This document shows, piece after piece, positions 9,720 to 19,500 of a stretch of 64,000 bases of DNA. The stretch's first letter is position 1. Each line of letters starts with the position of its first letter. Below the pieces are notes generated by a model. It did no database searches. It was not told the DNA's origin and worked only from the letters and a program-made list of their open reading frames with translations. The stretch is taken from positions 1 to 64,000 of the forward strand of contig JAJONO010000012.1 of NCBI GenBank assembly GCA_021323535.1, in the 5' to 3' direction. A program made the translations under genes and the position numbers. The DNA is from Bacteroidota bacterium (lineage in GTDB: Bacteria > Bacteroidota > Bacteroidia > B-17B0 > Aurantibacillaceae).

Positions 9720-10514
9720 TTACTGGGGCTTGTAGTATTTTTTTGCTTCCGGCATAAAAGCCTGAAGATCTTTAATACGTCTCTCATCACTCGGGTGTGT
9801 GCTCAGAATTTCAGGTGGTTTTTGTCCGCCACCTTGTGCCATACGTTGCCAGAAAGCAACCGCTGCTTCAGGATTATAGCCCCCCATAGCGGCAAATATC
9901 AAGCCCATTTTATCGGCCTCTGTTTCGTGTTTTCTGCTGTAGCTAAGAACTCCTAGTGTTGATGAGATACCATAAGCCTGCTGAAACAGCTCTTGTGTTA
10001 CCTGTGGTTTTTGTGACAGTGCCACCGAAAGTGCAACGCCACCAAGTTGCACAAGTAATCCCTGGCTCATACGCTGGTTACCATGCCTGGCAATCGCATG
10101 TGCAATTTCATGACCCATTACAACGGCGAGACTTTGTTCGTCCTGCGTAACGGGGAGTAATCCTGTATAAACTACCACTTTTCCACCTGGCATACACCAT
10201 GCGTTTACGGTATTATCGTCGACCACATTAAATTCCCAGGCAAAACCTTCGAGTTCTTTCGACAGTTTTTTCTGAGCGTAATAAGATTCAACAGCTTTTT
10301 GTATTCTTAGTCCACAACGTTTTACCATTTTAACACGGTCATCCGACTCAGGTAAAGGAGGATTGGCTGCCAAAAACTCTTTGTATTGACCATAGCTCAT
10401 GGCCATCATTTCGTTTTCCGGAATAAGCGTAAGTGAACGGCTTCCGGTAATGGCATTTTTATGACATGCCATAATAACTGCAAGGAGACATGCAGCAATG
10501 ATTGATTTTTTCAT
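9720..10514 (-). CDS. M48-family zinc metalloprotease, lipoprotein
   Basis: A 264-residue periplasmic or outer-membrane lipoprotein (lipobox IMAC, Cys17). The zinc site is HEIAH (His135, Glu136, His139), with the third ligand in HETEAD (Glu197, Asp201), giving the HExxH...ExxxD pattern of M48. It resembles BepA/LoiP-type proteases that remove misfolded outer-membrane proteins. The TPR tail of BepA is absent. It sits 4 bases downstream of clpS on the same strand and is probably co-transcribed with it. Confidence 0.9.
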   Translation of the reverse strand: MKKSIIAACLLAVIMACHKNAITGSRSLTLIPENEMMAMSYGQYKEFLAANPPLPESDDRVKMVKRCGLRIQKAVESYYAQKKLSKELEGFAWEFNVVDDNTVNAWCMPGGKVVVYTGLLPVTQDEQSLAVVMGHEIAHAIARHGNQRMSQGLLVQLGGVALSVALSQKPQVTQELFQQAYGISSTLGVLSYSRKHETEADKMGLIFAAMGGYNPEAAVAFWQRMAQGGGQKPPEILSTHPSDERRIKDLQAFMPEAKKYYKPQ

Positions 10515-10518
10515 AAGA

Positions 10519-10809
10519 TTAATCTTCTATTCTGGCAGTAAGACCGCGTTCCAGTAAACTTTCGCAAAAAGGTTTTAATTTTTTGAAAGTTCCGTTTTTC
10601 ACAACGCATTTGCCTTTAAAATGAACTAAATGGGTACACTGTTCAGCCTGTAAAGGGTCATGTTTGCAGACTTTGATGAGGCATTCAATCACATGTTCAA
10701 ATGTGTTAAAATCATCATTGTAAAGAACAAGCGCTTTTGTAGCTTCTTCTTTCAGTACGACTTCTATTATTTCCTGTTCAAGGAGATCAGGAGACTCTAA
10801 AATACCCAT
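10519..10809 (-). CDS. clpS: ATP-dependent Clp protease adaptor ClpS
   Basis: A cytoplasmic adaptor that delivers N-degron substrates to a Clp ATPase. The core ALVLYNDDFNTFEHVIECL matches the ClpS signature (the NDD motif of the substrate pocket). I place the start at the ATG at 10809 (MGILESP, 96 residues), the usual family length. An upstream in-frame ATG at 10854 would add 15 residues that look like chance coding. Its possible partner ClpC is encoded about 12 kb away. Confidence 0.88.
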   Translation of the reverse strand: MGILESPDLLEQEIIEVVLKEEATKALVLYNDDFNTFEHVIECLIKVCKHDPLQAEQCTHLVHFKGKCVVKNGTFKKLKPFCESLLERGLTARIED

Positions 10810-11042
10810 AGTTGTTAAAGGAACAAAAGTAGCAAAAATTGTTGTCTTTTTCAAGTCAGGCCATGCCTGCCATTATGATCAAAAATGTTAAAAAAACGTG
10901 CCAGTTTTTAAAATGATTTAGGTATATGTTAAAAACAAATGCATTTGTTCATAACCCGAAAGTAGCAGTAAAATAAGAGAAGGGACTTAGTAAAGTAGTG
11001 GTTTAAATGAGTGAAAAAACCAACCATTTGTAATCGGTTTAT

Positions 11043-11050
11043 TAAATTTG
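11043..11050 (+). promoter_or_regulatory. Candidate -7 box for first T9SS surface protein
   Basis: TAAATTTG is an exact Bacteroidota -7 match 19 bases before the ATG. A TTTG at 11027-11030 is only 12 bases upstream, shorter than the usual 19-21 spacing, so the -33 half is not supported. Confidence 0.35.
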
Positions 11051-11069
11051 ATTAAATAAAAATTCACCC

Positions 11070-14000
11070 ATGAATAAAAAGTTAAATTTTATTGTATTCG
11101 CACTTAGTTTTCTAGTAACCGGAATGTTTGCGCAAACCGGTAAAAATTCTTACGATGAGGCCACCAACAATGTCATATCTAAGGAGAAAAGTAACTTCGT
11201 AGAAAACCAGCAATACCTGAAGTCATCAACATCGTTTAAGAACTACGTGCAGTTTTATGCCGATTCTTTAAGTGGCTTTGATGAGATCGCACCATCTCAA
11301 CAGTTGATGGCGAGCCACTTCGTAGGAAGTGAATTCACGTATGTGATGAATCAGTTGAAGAGGCAATTCATCAATTCTAAATATAAAATCGGAGAATTTT
11401 CGCCGTCGGCTAACATGCCTGCAGGTAGTAATAACAAACCCATTGGTGGCGGCGGGGGTGGAAATACTACGTTTGCGGCCCCATGTGTGAACGAAGATTT
11501 TGAATCAACTCCTGTAGGAACATATAATACAGCTTTAGCGGTTACCGGGTGGACAATTGGAAGCAGTAACAATCCATGGGGTGGTGGTACAGGAGGTGGA
11601 GCCTGTGTAACACCTGCAAACGTTTCTAACGGAAGTCCTGAGTTTTCAATTGTGGCTACACCATACGCCGGGGTACCTTACCTGGGAACTTTACCAAATT
11701 CACCCCTCGGTGGAACAAGAGTTGCACGATTAAACAATACGAGTCCCGGAGTTTTGATTACTCAAATGAGACAAACATTTCCGGTTACTGCAGCTAATAC
11801 ATTATTCCAGTTTGCGTATGCAGGTTCATGGGATGGATCAGGACACGCTTGCTGCGACCAGCCTTTCTTTAAAGTAGATTTATATAACTGTGCAGGTGTG
11901 CCTCTTCCTTGCTCTTCAATCAGTTTAACACCGTCTGGTGCGGCTTGTGTTAGTGGTGTTCCGGGTTATTCAGTAACAAATGGTATTTCATGGACCAACT
12001 GGGTTGTTAAATATATTGACCTTACTCCTTATATCGGAAGTTGTGTAACCATTAAAGTAACCAATGGTGACTGTAACGGTGGCGCTCACCACGGATCTGC
12101 TTATTTCGATGCCAAATGCGGTGGTAACTTAGTTGGTAGCGGTTTGGGTGGAAACGCTGGTAACATTCAGGGTCCTGTAAGTTTCTGTGCAGGTTCTAAT
12201 GCAGCTAGTATTGTTGCTCCTTTAGGATATGCAGTGTACTCATGGGCAGGTCCTCCGGGTGTAACTTATACACCAAATCCTCCAACAGCGCCTCAGATCA
12301 CCGTTCAGCCGGTAACTGTCGGACAGGTGTTTACTGTAACCATGGTTTCGGCTTCAGGTTGTACGTTTACAGCAAAGGATACAATCAAATATTCAAGTGT
12401 TTACATTAGTCAGATAAATACGGCATCTACCTGTCCTAACGGAGCGAGTGGTTCAGCCACGGTGTTCGCATCAGGAAGTAGTAGTCCTATCTCTTTTACA
12501 TATCAATCATTATCTAATCCAACATTAAATTTATCAGCAAATACCACTTCGGTAATCAATAGTTTACCACCTGGAACTTATACCGTAATTGCAGCCGGAG
12601 GTGGGGGAGCCTGCGGTACAGCGTCTTATTCTTTCGCGATCACAACCTCACCACCTAACTATTTCCAATATGCGGCCCCTTATTGTGGTAACACCGCTGT
12701 ATTATCGAATCAGGGTGGATCAAACTTCCAGTGGTATAATAACCTTACGCCTATACCTGCACCTGCTGGTACAGCGGCTGGTTACACAATTACTCCTGCC
12801 TCTGCGGGAGCAGTGTATTATTTATCCTATACAACTTTACAGGGTTGTAAGGATTCTATAAAATATACATTGCAGGCTGCTATACCTGGCGGGGTATCGG
12901 TTCCATCTGTAGGATTGATATGTACCGGGGCAACCAACGGCACGGCGGCAGTTGTCGTTGTTCCTGCAGCAAACACTCCTACGGGATTGGCCCAGTTCAA
13001 TGTGTTTTCTACGGGAACCACAACACCTTATTCGTCAACTCTGGCGCCTTCGCCTTCTAACACATTTATTACAAGTGGGCTAAGCGGCGGAACGTATAGT
13101 GTGTCCGTTTACGACGGCGCATGTAAGTATGGAACAACATTTACGGTCTCGCCTTATGTATTTGATTATACGGTCACGCCAACTACCGGAACCATATGCC
13201 AGGGCGCTTCGCTTACACCATCCATCAACTTTGGATTAAATATAATCGGTACCCCTTGTTCTACGAACGGGGTGGGTCCAGCTTGTTCTACACCAGCGGT
13301 TTACCAGATGGGAGCTACATCAAGCGGGCAGAACGCTAATACTACATGGCCGGCACCTTATGGAAACTGGTACAGAAACGCGCGCCACCAGATGTTATTC
13401 ACTGCTGCTGAATTAACAGCTATGGGAGTGGGACAAGGCTATTTAACCAGTCTGGCATTCAGCGTTACCACAATCAACGGTACAACCAATTATCCTGGTT
13501 ACACCATAAGAATTAAGTGTACAAATGTTACATCTTTATCAGGAGGGTTTGATAACGCGGGCTTGTTCCAGGTATTTAGCTCTAATATTGCAATTGCAAC
13601 AGGATGGAATACCCATACATTTGCTACTCCATATTATTGGGACGGTGTATCCAATATTCTTGTTGATATTTGTTATAACCTTACGCCTGGATATACAACC
13701 AATAGTATTTCTCCATACATGAATCCTGGATTTGCTTCCTGCCGGATATGGTATAGCGATGTAACGGTAGCTTGTATGACTACGGCGGCACCTTTGCAAA
13801 CAACAAATAACAGACCAATCTGCAGGTTCGGAAATTGCAGTGCACCAAATCCTAATGCGTTTACTTACACATGGACGCCAGCGACTTTCCTTGCTCCTAC
13901 AAACCAGCCGACAACAGTTATTACTCCAACAACGGCTCCGGGAACAATGACTTCATATAATTATTCGGTAACACTTACACCAACGATGGTTAACTGTCCT

Positions 14001-16247
14001 GTTACAAAAACCTTCACTGCAACTGTGGTAAATCCTGTTACTCCAACTATTACACCTATTACTAACTTATGTAACACTTTTGCACCTTATACTATTACTG
14101 TAACTCCTACAGGTGGTACATTCAGTACTGGTGTTGCGGGTAACCCGATCGGTGCTGCAAGCGGTATTATTACACCGGCTTTAGCAGCCATTGGAACCAA
14201 TACATTTATGTATTCGGTTGGCGTGGGATCTTGTGTAGCTTCGAACACAGCAAGCTTCCAGGTATCTCAGTATAACACTGCCGCCTTAACAAGTTCAATT
14301 GCGCCAATGTGTGTAACCAGTCCAGTTGTTAACCTTAACGGTATTGTTCAAAGTACTACAGCCGGTGTATGGAGCGGAACCAGTGTAAGCGGAAATTATA
14401 ATTTTACGCCAACTGGTCTTGCAACAAACACATACGCGCTAGTTTATAATACAACTTCAACACCAAACGCTACTGTTTGTCCTGATGCAAGCACAATAGT
14501 GGTATCTGTATTAAATCCACCAACTCCAACAATTACTGCGATCGGGCCATTCTGTAACACCATGGCTAACCAACAAATGGTGGTTATACCGAATACGGGA
14601 ACCTGGACGCCGGTATCATTCCAGACTCCAACGGGTATTTTCAGTCCTTCGCAGGCTGCTATAGGAAGCAATACGGTTCAGTATGTGATCGGAACATTTA
14701 CTTGTAATACACAGGCCACTTCAACCATTAATATTGAAGCATTTGTTCCTGCAGTAATTACAGGAAGTATTTCTGATAAATGTAATACTGGTTCCCAGGT
14801 GAACTTAAATCCTCTTACAACCAATAACCTTGGTTCGTGGACAGGTTCTGGTATTACCGGATTTGTTTTTGATCCTGGTACATCAGGTACCGGTAACATT
14901 GTTCTTTCATATAACACTAACTCATCTCCTATAGGATTATGTCCTGATCAGGCAACACTAGCGGTTAATGTTTACTCATTGGCAATCCCTGCGGTAACAC
15001 AGATAGGACCTTTCTGTAACATGCATGGAGCGGCAATGATACCTGTAACTCCATTAGGAGGTATCTTCAGCGGACCAGCAAATACCGGAATGGTAAATCA
15101 GGCCGGTTTATTTACACCTGCTAATGCTGCCATCGGACCAAACGTAATTAATTACAGCGTATCTTCTGGGCCTTGTGTGGCTTTTGCTCAAACAACCATT
15201 AACGTTGAAGCATTTGTTTCTGCCGATTTCCATAAGTATGCAGGACCATACTGTAAAAACGATCCGCCTATTAACCTGAACAGTATTGTGCAGACGCCTG
15301 GTGGAACATGGTCGGGACCTTCGCAGATAAATGGTTTATTTACTCCTGCTAATGCAAACATTGGTAACAACAATATTGTTGTTTACTACACTAACTCTTC
15401 ACCAACAGCAAGTTTGTGTCCTGATAGTTCGGCGCTTCGCATCCAGGTGAACGATATCCCAAATGTGAACATTGTAAGCAATCTTGAAAAAGGTTGTGTG
15501 CCGGTTGAAGTTCAGTTTAACACCCCAAGTGCTAACTCCGGTAGCGGAACATGGAACTTTGGTGATGGATCAGCTACGCAAAGCGGATTAAATGTTACGC
15601 ACACGTTTAATAATCCTGGTTCTTATACTGTAACATTAAATTACCAGGATGAAATAGGTTGTTCAACGCAAGCTATATTACCTTACGCAATTAACGCCTT
15701 CCCGGTTCCTCATGCTAACTTTAACTACAGCCCTGATGATATTACATTGATTGATCCTACGGTACAATTCAACAACTTAAGTACAATACTTGGTAACAAT
15801 ACTTACAAGTGGCAGATTGCCGATATGTACCAGTTGAATGATGTAAATCCTAAAGTGAAATTTGAGATTGCAGGAGAATATATGATTACCCTTACAGCAA
15901 CAACACCTGAAGGATGTAAAGATGTAGTAAGCCAGGTAATCAGTGTAAGAAATGATTATGGTGTTTATATTCCAAACTCATTCACTCCAAACTTCGATGG
16001 TGTAAACGATATCTTTATCCCGGTGTTCTCGCCTTTCGGATTAGATCTTAAAGTTTATGATTTAGAAATTTTCGATCGTTGGGGTCTGTCTTTATTCAGA
16101 ACAAAAGACGCTACTGTAGGTTGGAATGGATTTGCAAAAGGAACAGAAGATCCACTTAAGCAGGATGTATATGTTTACAAGATCAGATTTAAAGACGCGG
16201 AAGGTAAGATCCACAATAAAACCGGACATGTAAGCTTACTCCGATAA
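11070..16247 (+). CDS. Giant T9SS-exported surface protein (gliding-motility type B sorting domain)
   Basis: A 1725-residue secreted protein, Cys-, Thr-, Asn- and Gly-rich. In order: signal peptide ending GMFAQ; a basic/polar linker; a Gly run (GGGGG) near residue 130; a MAM/jelly-roll-like domain (CVNEDFESTPVGTY to GSAYFDAKC); Ig-like segments; a module with WPAPYGNWYRNARHQML and YYWDGVSNILVDICYN; three A-B Ig-like repeat pairs (DNA 14041-15460); a PKD domain (WNFGDGSATQ); and the type B C-terminal domain (VYIPNSFTPNFDGVNDIF, then DRWG and GHVSLLR). Type B domains direct export by T9SS and surface attachment. The likely role is adhesion or matrix; no catalytic motif was seen. A close paralogue follows. 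Confidence 0.85.
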   Translation: MNKKLNFIVFALSFLVTGMFAQTGKNSYDEATNNVISKEKSNFVENQQYLKSSTSFKNYVQFYADSLSGFDEIAPSQQLMASHFVGSEFTYVMNQLKRQFINSKYKIGEFSPSANMPAGSNNKPIGGGGGGNTTFAAPCVNEDFESTPVGTYNTALAVTGWTIGSSNNPWGGGTGGGACVTPANVSNGSPEFSIVATPYAGVPYLGTLPNSPLGGTRVARLNNTSPGVLITQMRQTFPVTAANTLFQFAYAGSWDGSGHACCDQPFFKVDLYNCAGVPLPCSSISLTPSGAACVSGVPGYSVTNGISWTNWVVKYIDLTPYIGSCVTIKVTNGDCNGGAHHGSAYFDAKCGGNLVGSGLGGNAGNIQGPVSFCAGSNAASIVAPLGYAVYSWAGPPGVTYTPNPPTAPQITVQPVTVGQVFTVTMVSASGCTFTAKDTIKYSSVYISQINTASTCPNGASGSATVFASGSSSPISFTYQSLSNPTLNLSANTTSVINSLPPGTYTVIAAGGGGACGTASYSFAITTSPPNYFQYAAPYCGNTAVLSNQGGSNFQWYNNLTPIPAPAGTAAGYTITPASAGAVYYLSYTTLQGCKDSIKYTLQAAIPGGVSVPSVGLICTGATNGTAAVVVVPAANTPTGLAQFNVFSTGTTTPYSSTLAPSPSNTFITSGLSGGTYSVSVYDGACKYGTTFTVSPYVFDYTVTPTTGTICQGASLTPSINFGLNIIGTPCSTNGVGPACSTPAVYQMGATSSGQNANTTWPAPYGNWYRNARHQMLFTAAELTAMGVGQGYLTSLAFSVTTINGTTNYPGYTIRIKCTNVTSLSGGFDNAGLFQVFSSNIAIATGWNTHTFATPYYWDGVSNILVDICYNLTPGYTTNSISPYMNPGFASCRIWYSDVTVACMTTAAPLQTTNNRPICRFGNCSAPNPNAFTYTWTPATFLAPTNQPTTVITPTTAPGTMTSYNYSVTLTPTMVNCPVTKTFTATVVNPVTPTITPITNLCNTFAPYTITVTPTGGTFSTGVAGNPIGAASGIITPALAAIGTNTFMYSVGVGSCVASNTASFQVSQYNTAALTSSIAPMCVTSPVVNLNGIVQSTTAGVWSGTSVSGNYNFTPTGLATNTYALVYNTTSTPNATVCPDASTIVVSVLNPPTPTITAIGPFCNTMANQQMVVIPNTGTWTPVSFQTPTGIFSPSQAAIGSNTVQYVIGTFTCNTQATSTINIEAFVPAVITGSISDKCNTGSQVNLNPLTTNNLGSWTGSGITGFVFDPGTSGTGNIVLSYNTNSSPIGLCPDQATLAVNVYSLAIPAVTQIGPFCNMHGAAMIPVTPLGGIFSGPANTGMVNQAGLFTPANAAIGPNVINYSVSSGPCVAFAQTTINVEAFVSADFHKYAGPYCKNDPPINLNSIVQTPGGTWSGPSQINGLFTPANANIGNNNIVVYYTNSSPTASLCPDSSALRIQVNDIPNVNIVSNLEKGCVPVEVQFNTPSANSGSGTWNFGDGSATQSGLNVTHTFNNPGSYTVTLNYQDEIGCSTQAILPYAINAFPVPHANFNYSPDDITLIDPTVQFNNLSTILGNNTYKWQIADMYQLNDVNPKVKFEIAGEYMITLTATTPEGCKDVVSQVISVRNDYGVYIPNSFTPNFDGVNDIFIPVFSPFGLDLKVYDLEIFDRWGLSLFRTKDATVGWNGFAKGTEDPLKQDVYVYKIRFKDAEGKIHNKTGHVSLLR
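13235..13860 (+). repeat. Domain module shared with downstream paralogue
   Basis: This block codes for the Cys-rich GVGPAC...RFGNC module. Its counterpart in the next gene lies at about 17336-17935, in the same order relative to the later repeats. Key shared strings are WPAPYGNWY, RHQMLFTAAEL and YYWDGVSN. Protein identity is high and DNA identity visibly lower, which points to an older gene duplication. Confidence 0.7.
14041..15460 (+). repeat. Three tandem ~475-bp repeats (A-B Ig-like pairs)
   Basis: Unit A starts at about 14041, 14521 and 14995 (PTIT/VTQIGPFCN..., GIF/LF, PA.AAIG.N). Unit B starts at about 14292, 14762 and 15230 (Cys, VNLN, WSG, TNSSP, CPD). The period is 474-480 bp. Each unit carries paired cysteines at fixed places, as expected for disulfide-stapled Ig-like domains. 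Confidence 0.75.
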
Positions 16248-16265
16248 ACCAAAATGATAATACTT

Positions 16266-16296
16266 AAAAGAGCTGTCAGAAATGACGGCTCTTTTT
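16266..16296 (+). terminator. Intrinsic terminator after first surface protein
   Basis: AGAGCTGTCA, loop GAAA, TGACGGCTCT (one G-T pair) followed by five or more T, 18 bases after the stop codon. This is a GNRA-type tetraloop hairpin with a U-tract. Confidence 0.8.
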
Positions 16297-16378
16297 GTTT
16301 TTTCACTCAATTAATGTTAAAACACCGATTTTAGACTAATTACTAAAAATAAAAGGTGACTGACTTCTTTGAGTGTAC

Positions 16379-16409
16379 AAGCGCCGGAAAAAAGGCGGTT
16401 TAGGCGCTT
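16379..16409 (+). promoter_or_regulatory. Nested hairpin upstream of second surface protein
   Basis: AAGCGCC pairs perfectly with GGCGCTT 17 bases on, and the inner CGCC can alternatively pair with GGCG at 16394-16397. The two stems are mutually exclusive. The outer stem is followed by four T. It lies between the upstream terminator and the start of the paralogous gene, so it may act in an mRNA leader. Confidence 0.35.
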
Positions 16410-16501
16410 TTACAGAAAAATAAAATCGTGTGAAACGTTGTAACTTAGTATAGTGGCTCAAAGCAGCCGTTTTTACTAAATAAAATCAATTGTACTGTTC
16501 A

Positions 16502-19500
16502 ATGAATTTTTTTGTTACCAAAGTTAAACTGATCGCTTTTTTCAGTTTATTATCAGCAGGATTTTTTAGTCAGACCAACAACACCTGTGCTAATGCAACT
16601 CCTTTCTGTACCGGAAACACTATGCAATTTCCTGCCGGTGTAAATGCAGGTAGTGCACAAGGCGGACCGAGTTATGGCTGTCTGGGGTCACAACCTAATC
16701 CCGCATGGTTTTACATGCAGATTGCCAATGGTGGACCAATTTCAATTGTAATGTCGGCCAACAACGATATCGATTTTATCTGCTGGGGACCATTTCCGAA
16801 TCTTGCATCGTCTTGTGGAAATTTAACCGGGGGAAATATTCAGTCGTGCAGTTATTCAGGAGCAGCTACTGAAACATGCACCATCGCAAACGCAATTCCT
16901 GGACAATTTTACGTTTTACTAATCACCAATTTTTCTAATTCAAACCAGCAGATCACTTTTAACCAGAACAACGCAACAACACCAGGCGCTGGTAGCACCA
17001 ACTGCGGATTGATCTGTACAATTACAGCTACTAACAGTGGCATGGTTTGTTCCGGACAAAATGCTACACTATCGGCAACAACAGGCACCGCGGTTTCATC
17101 CTTTACGTGGACAGGTCCCGGAGGCTTTACATCAAACGTGCTAAATCCTGTGGTGACGAATATAACCGCAGTTTCTGTTTACACAATTAAAGGAGCAACA
17201 AGTTCCAGTACCTGCCAGGCTACAACAACCATTAATGTTACACAACCGCCTGTATACACGGTTACCCCACTTACATCAACCGTTTGCCAGGGAGGAGTAT
17301 TTACACCTTCTGTAACTTTCGGACAAGGCTTTAGCGGAACTCCATGCTCCAATACAGGCGTGGGTCCGGCGTGCGCATCTCCAGCCATTACACAGGTCGG
17401 AAACCCGCAAACAGGACAAAACGGAACAACTACATGGCCAGCCCCTTATGGTAACTGGTATAAGAATGCGCGACACCAGATGTTATTCACAGCCGCGGAA
17501 TTAAACGCTGCAGGAATAGGAATGGGATACATCACAAATCTCGCATTCAATGTTATTACGGTAAACGGAACAATAAATTACCCGGGATATACGATCAGAC
17601 TAAAATGTACTAACGTAACTGCATTAAGCGGAGGATTTGATAATACAGGATGGTTCACGGTTTTCAGCTCCAATGTTGCAGTGGCGGCAGGATGGAACAC
17701 GCATAACTTTACGGCCCCGTATTACTGGGACGGAGTTTCAAATCTGCTTGTTGATATATGTTATAACATAACACCTAATTATACATCGAACTGTATTTCA
17801 CCTTACCGTGCAACTGCATTTAATTCCTGCAGGGTTTGGTACAGCGATGTGGCTACGGCTTGTATGACCGGGGCAAATCCTTTGATCACAACAGTGAATA
17901 GACCATTGATCCGCTTTGGAAATTGTACAACTCCAAATCCGAGCGCGTTTTCTTATAGCTGGAGCCCAGGGCCCGGAATTGCGGCGCCTACAGCTTCAAG
18001 CACCGCAATTACAACTCAACCAATAACAGGAACACTTTCCACGGCTATTTACAGCGTAGTGGTTTCGCCCACAAATATCAGTTGTCCGGCAATGCAAACT
18101 CTTACTGTTACAATTGCAAATCCACTTACGCCAACATTAACAATCCCGGGCCCGTTATGTAACACGGCAAACACGGTTAATCTTAATGCTGTACCTGGAG
18201 GGGGAACATGGACCAATAATGGAGGTGTGAGTGCCGGCGGAATATTAACTCCGGCATTGGCGCCTATCGGAACAAGCTCTGTTCTTTATTCAACAGTTGT
18301 GGGCTCATGTATTGCTACAAGTACCGCGGCCATTAATGTTTCACAATTTAATACAGCTGCGTTTACAACCTCTATTGCGCCTATGTGTGTAACAAGCCCA
18401 ATCGTAAACTTAAACAGCATTGTACAAAGTACCGTAAATGGAACATGGAGCGGAGTTAACGTTAATAATAATTCATTTAACCCATCGGGGCTATCAACAA
18501 ATATTTATACTTTAACTTATAACACAACATCATCGCCAAACGCAACACTTTGTCCGGATGTAAATAGTATTGCCATATCAGTTCTTAACCCTCCTACACC
18601 TACGATCTCAGCAATTGGCCCGTATTGTAATACTGCTGGAAATATACAGATGATAGTGAGTCCGAATAGTGGCACGTGGACGCCGGTAGTTTATCAGACA
18701 CCAACAGGAATTTTTAGCCCTTCGCAGGCCGCCATCGGAAGTAACACAGTGCAATACGTTATAGGAACATTTACCTGTAACACACAAGCTACTTCTACCA
18801 TTAATGTTGAAGCATTTGTTCCTGCGGTGATCACGGGAAGTATTTCTGATAAATGTAATACCGCATCGCAGGTAAATTTAACGCCTCTTGTAGTAAACAA
18901 TACCGGAACATGGAGCGGGCCAGGTGTAACTGGTTCTGTGTTTGATCCTTCAGCTTCAGGAACAGGAAATTTAACGCTTACTTACAATACAAATTCATCC
19001 CCGGTAGGTTTATGTCCTGACCAGGCAACACTTGCGGTAAATGTATTTTCGCTTGCAACTCCGGTTATAACACAGATTGGGCCATTCTGTAATATGCACG
19101 GTGCTGTTATGATACCGGTAACTCCATTGGGAGGATATTTCAGCAGTTCAGGAAATGGCGCTGTCAATAACCAGGGATTGTTTGTCCCTCCAAATGCATC
19201 GATAGGACAAAATATAATTAACTATAGTGTTTCGGCCGGACCATGTGTAGCAACTGCTCAGACAACGATTAATATAGAAGCATTTGTGTCGGCCGACTTT
19301 ACCAAATACGCCGGACCATTCTGTAAAAACGATCCACCAATAAATCTTAACAGTATTGTTCAGAATCAGGGCGGAACATGGTCGGGACCAACGCAGGTAA
19401 ACGGTTTATTTACTCCTGCTAACGCTAACATAGGAAACAACAATATTGTTATCTATTATACGAATTCATCACCAACGCCAAGTCTTTGTCCCGATAGTTC

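Noticed and set aside
10810-10854. N-terminal extension of ClpS from the upstream ATG
   Set aside because: The extra 15 residues match no ClpS, and the 10809 start gives the normal family length.
14041-15460. Regular ~475-bp repeats as a CRISPR or satellite array
   Set aside because: The repeats are in frame, encode Ig-like domains and differ at many synonymous positions; unit length is far too long for CRISPR.
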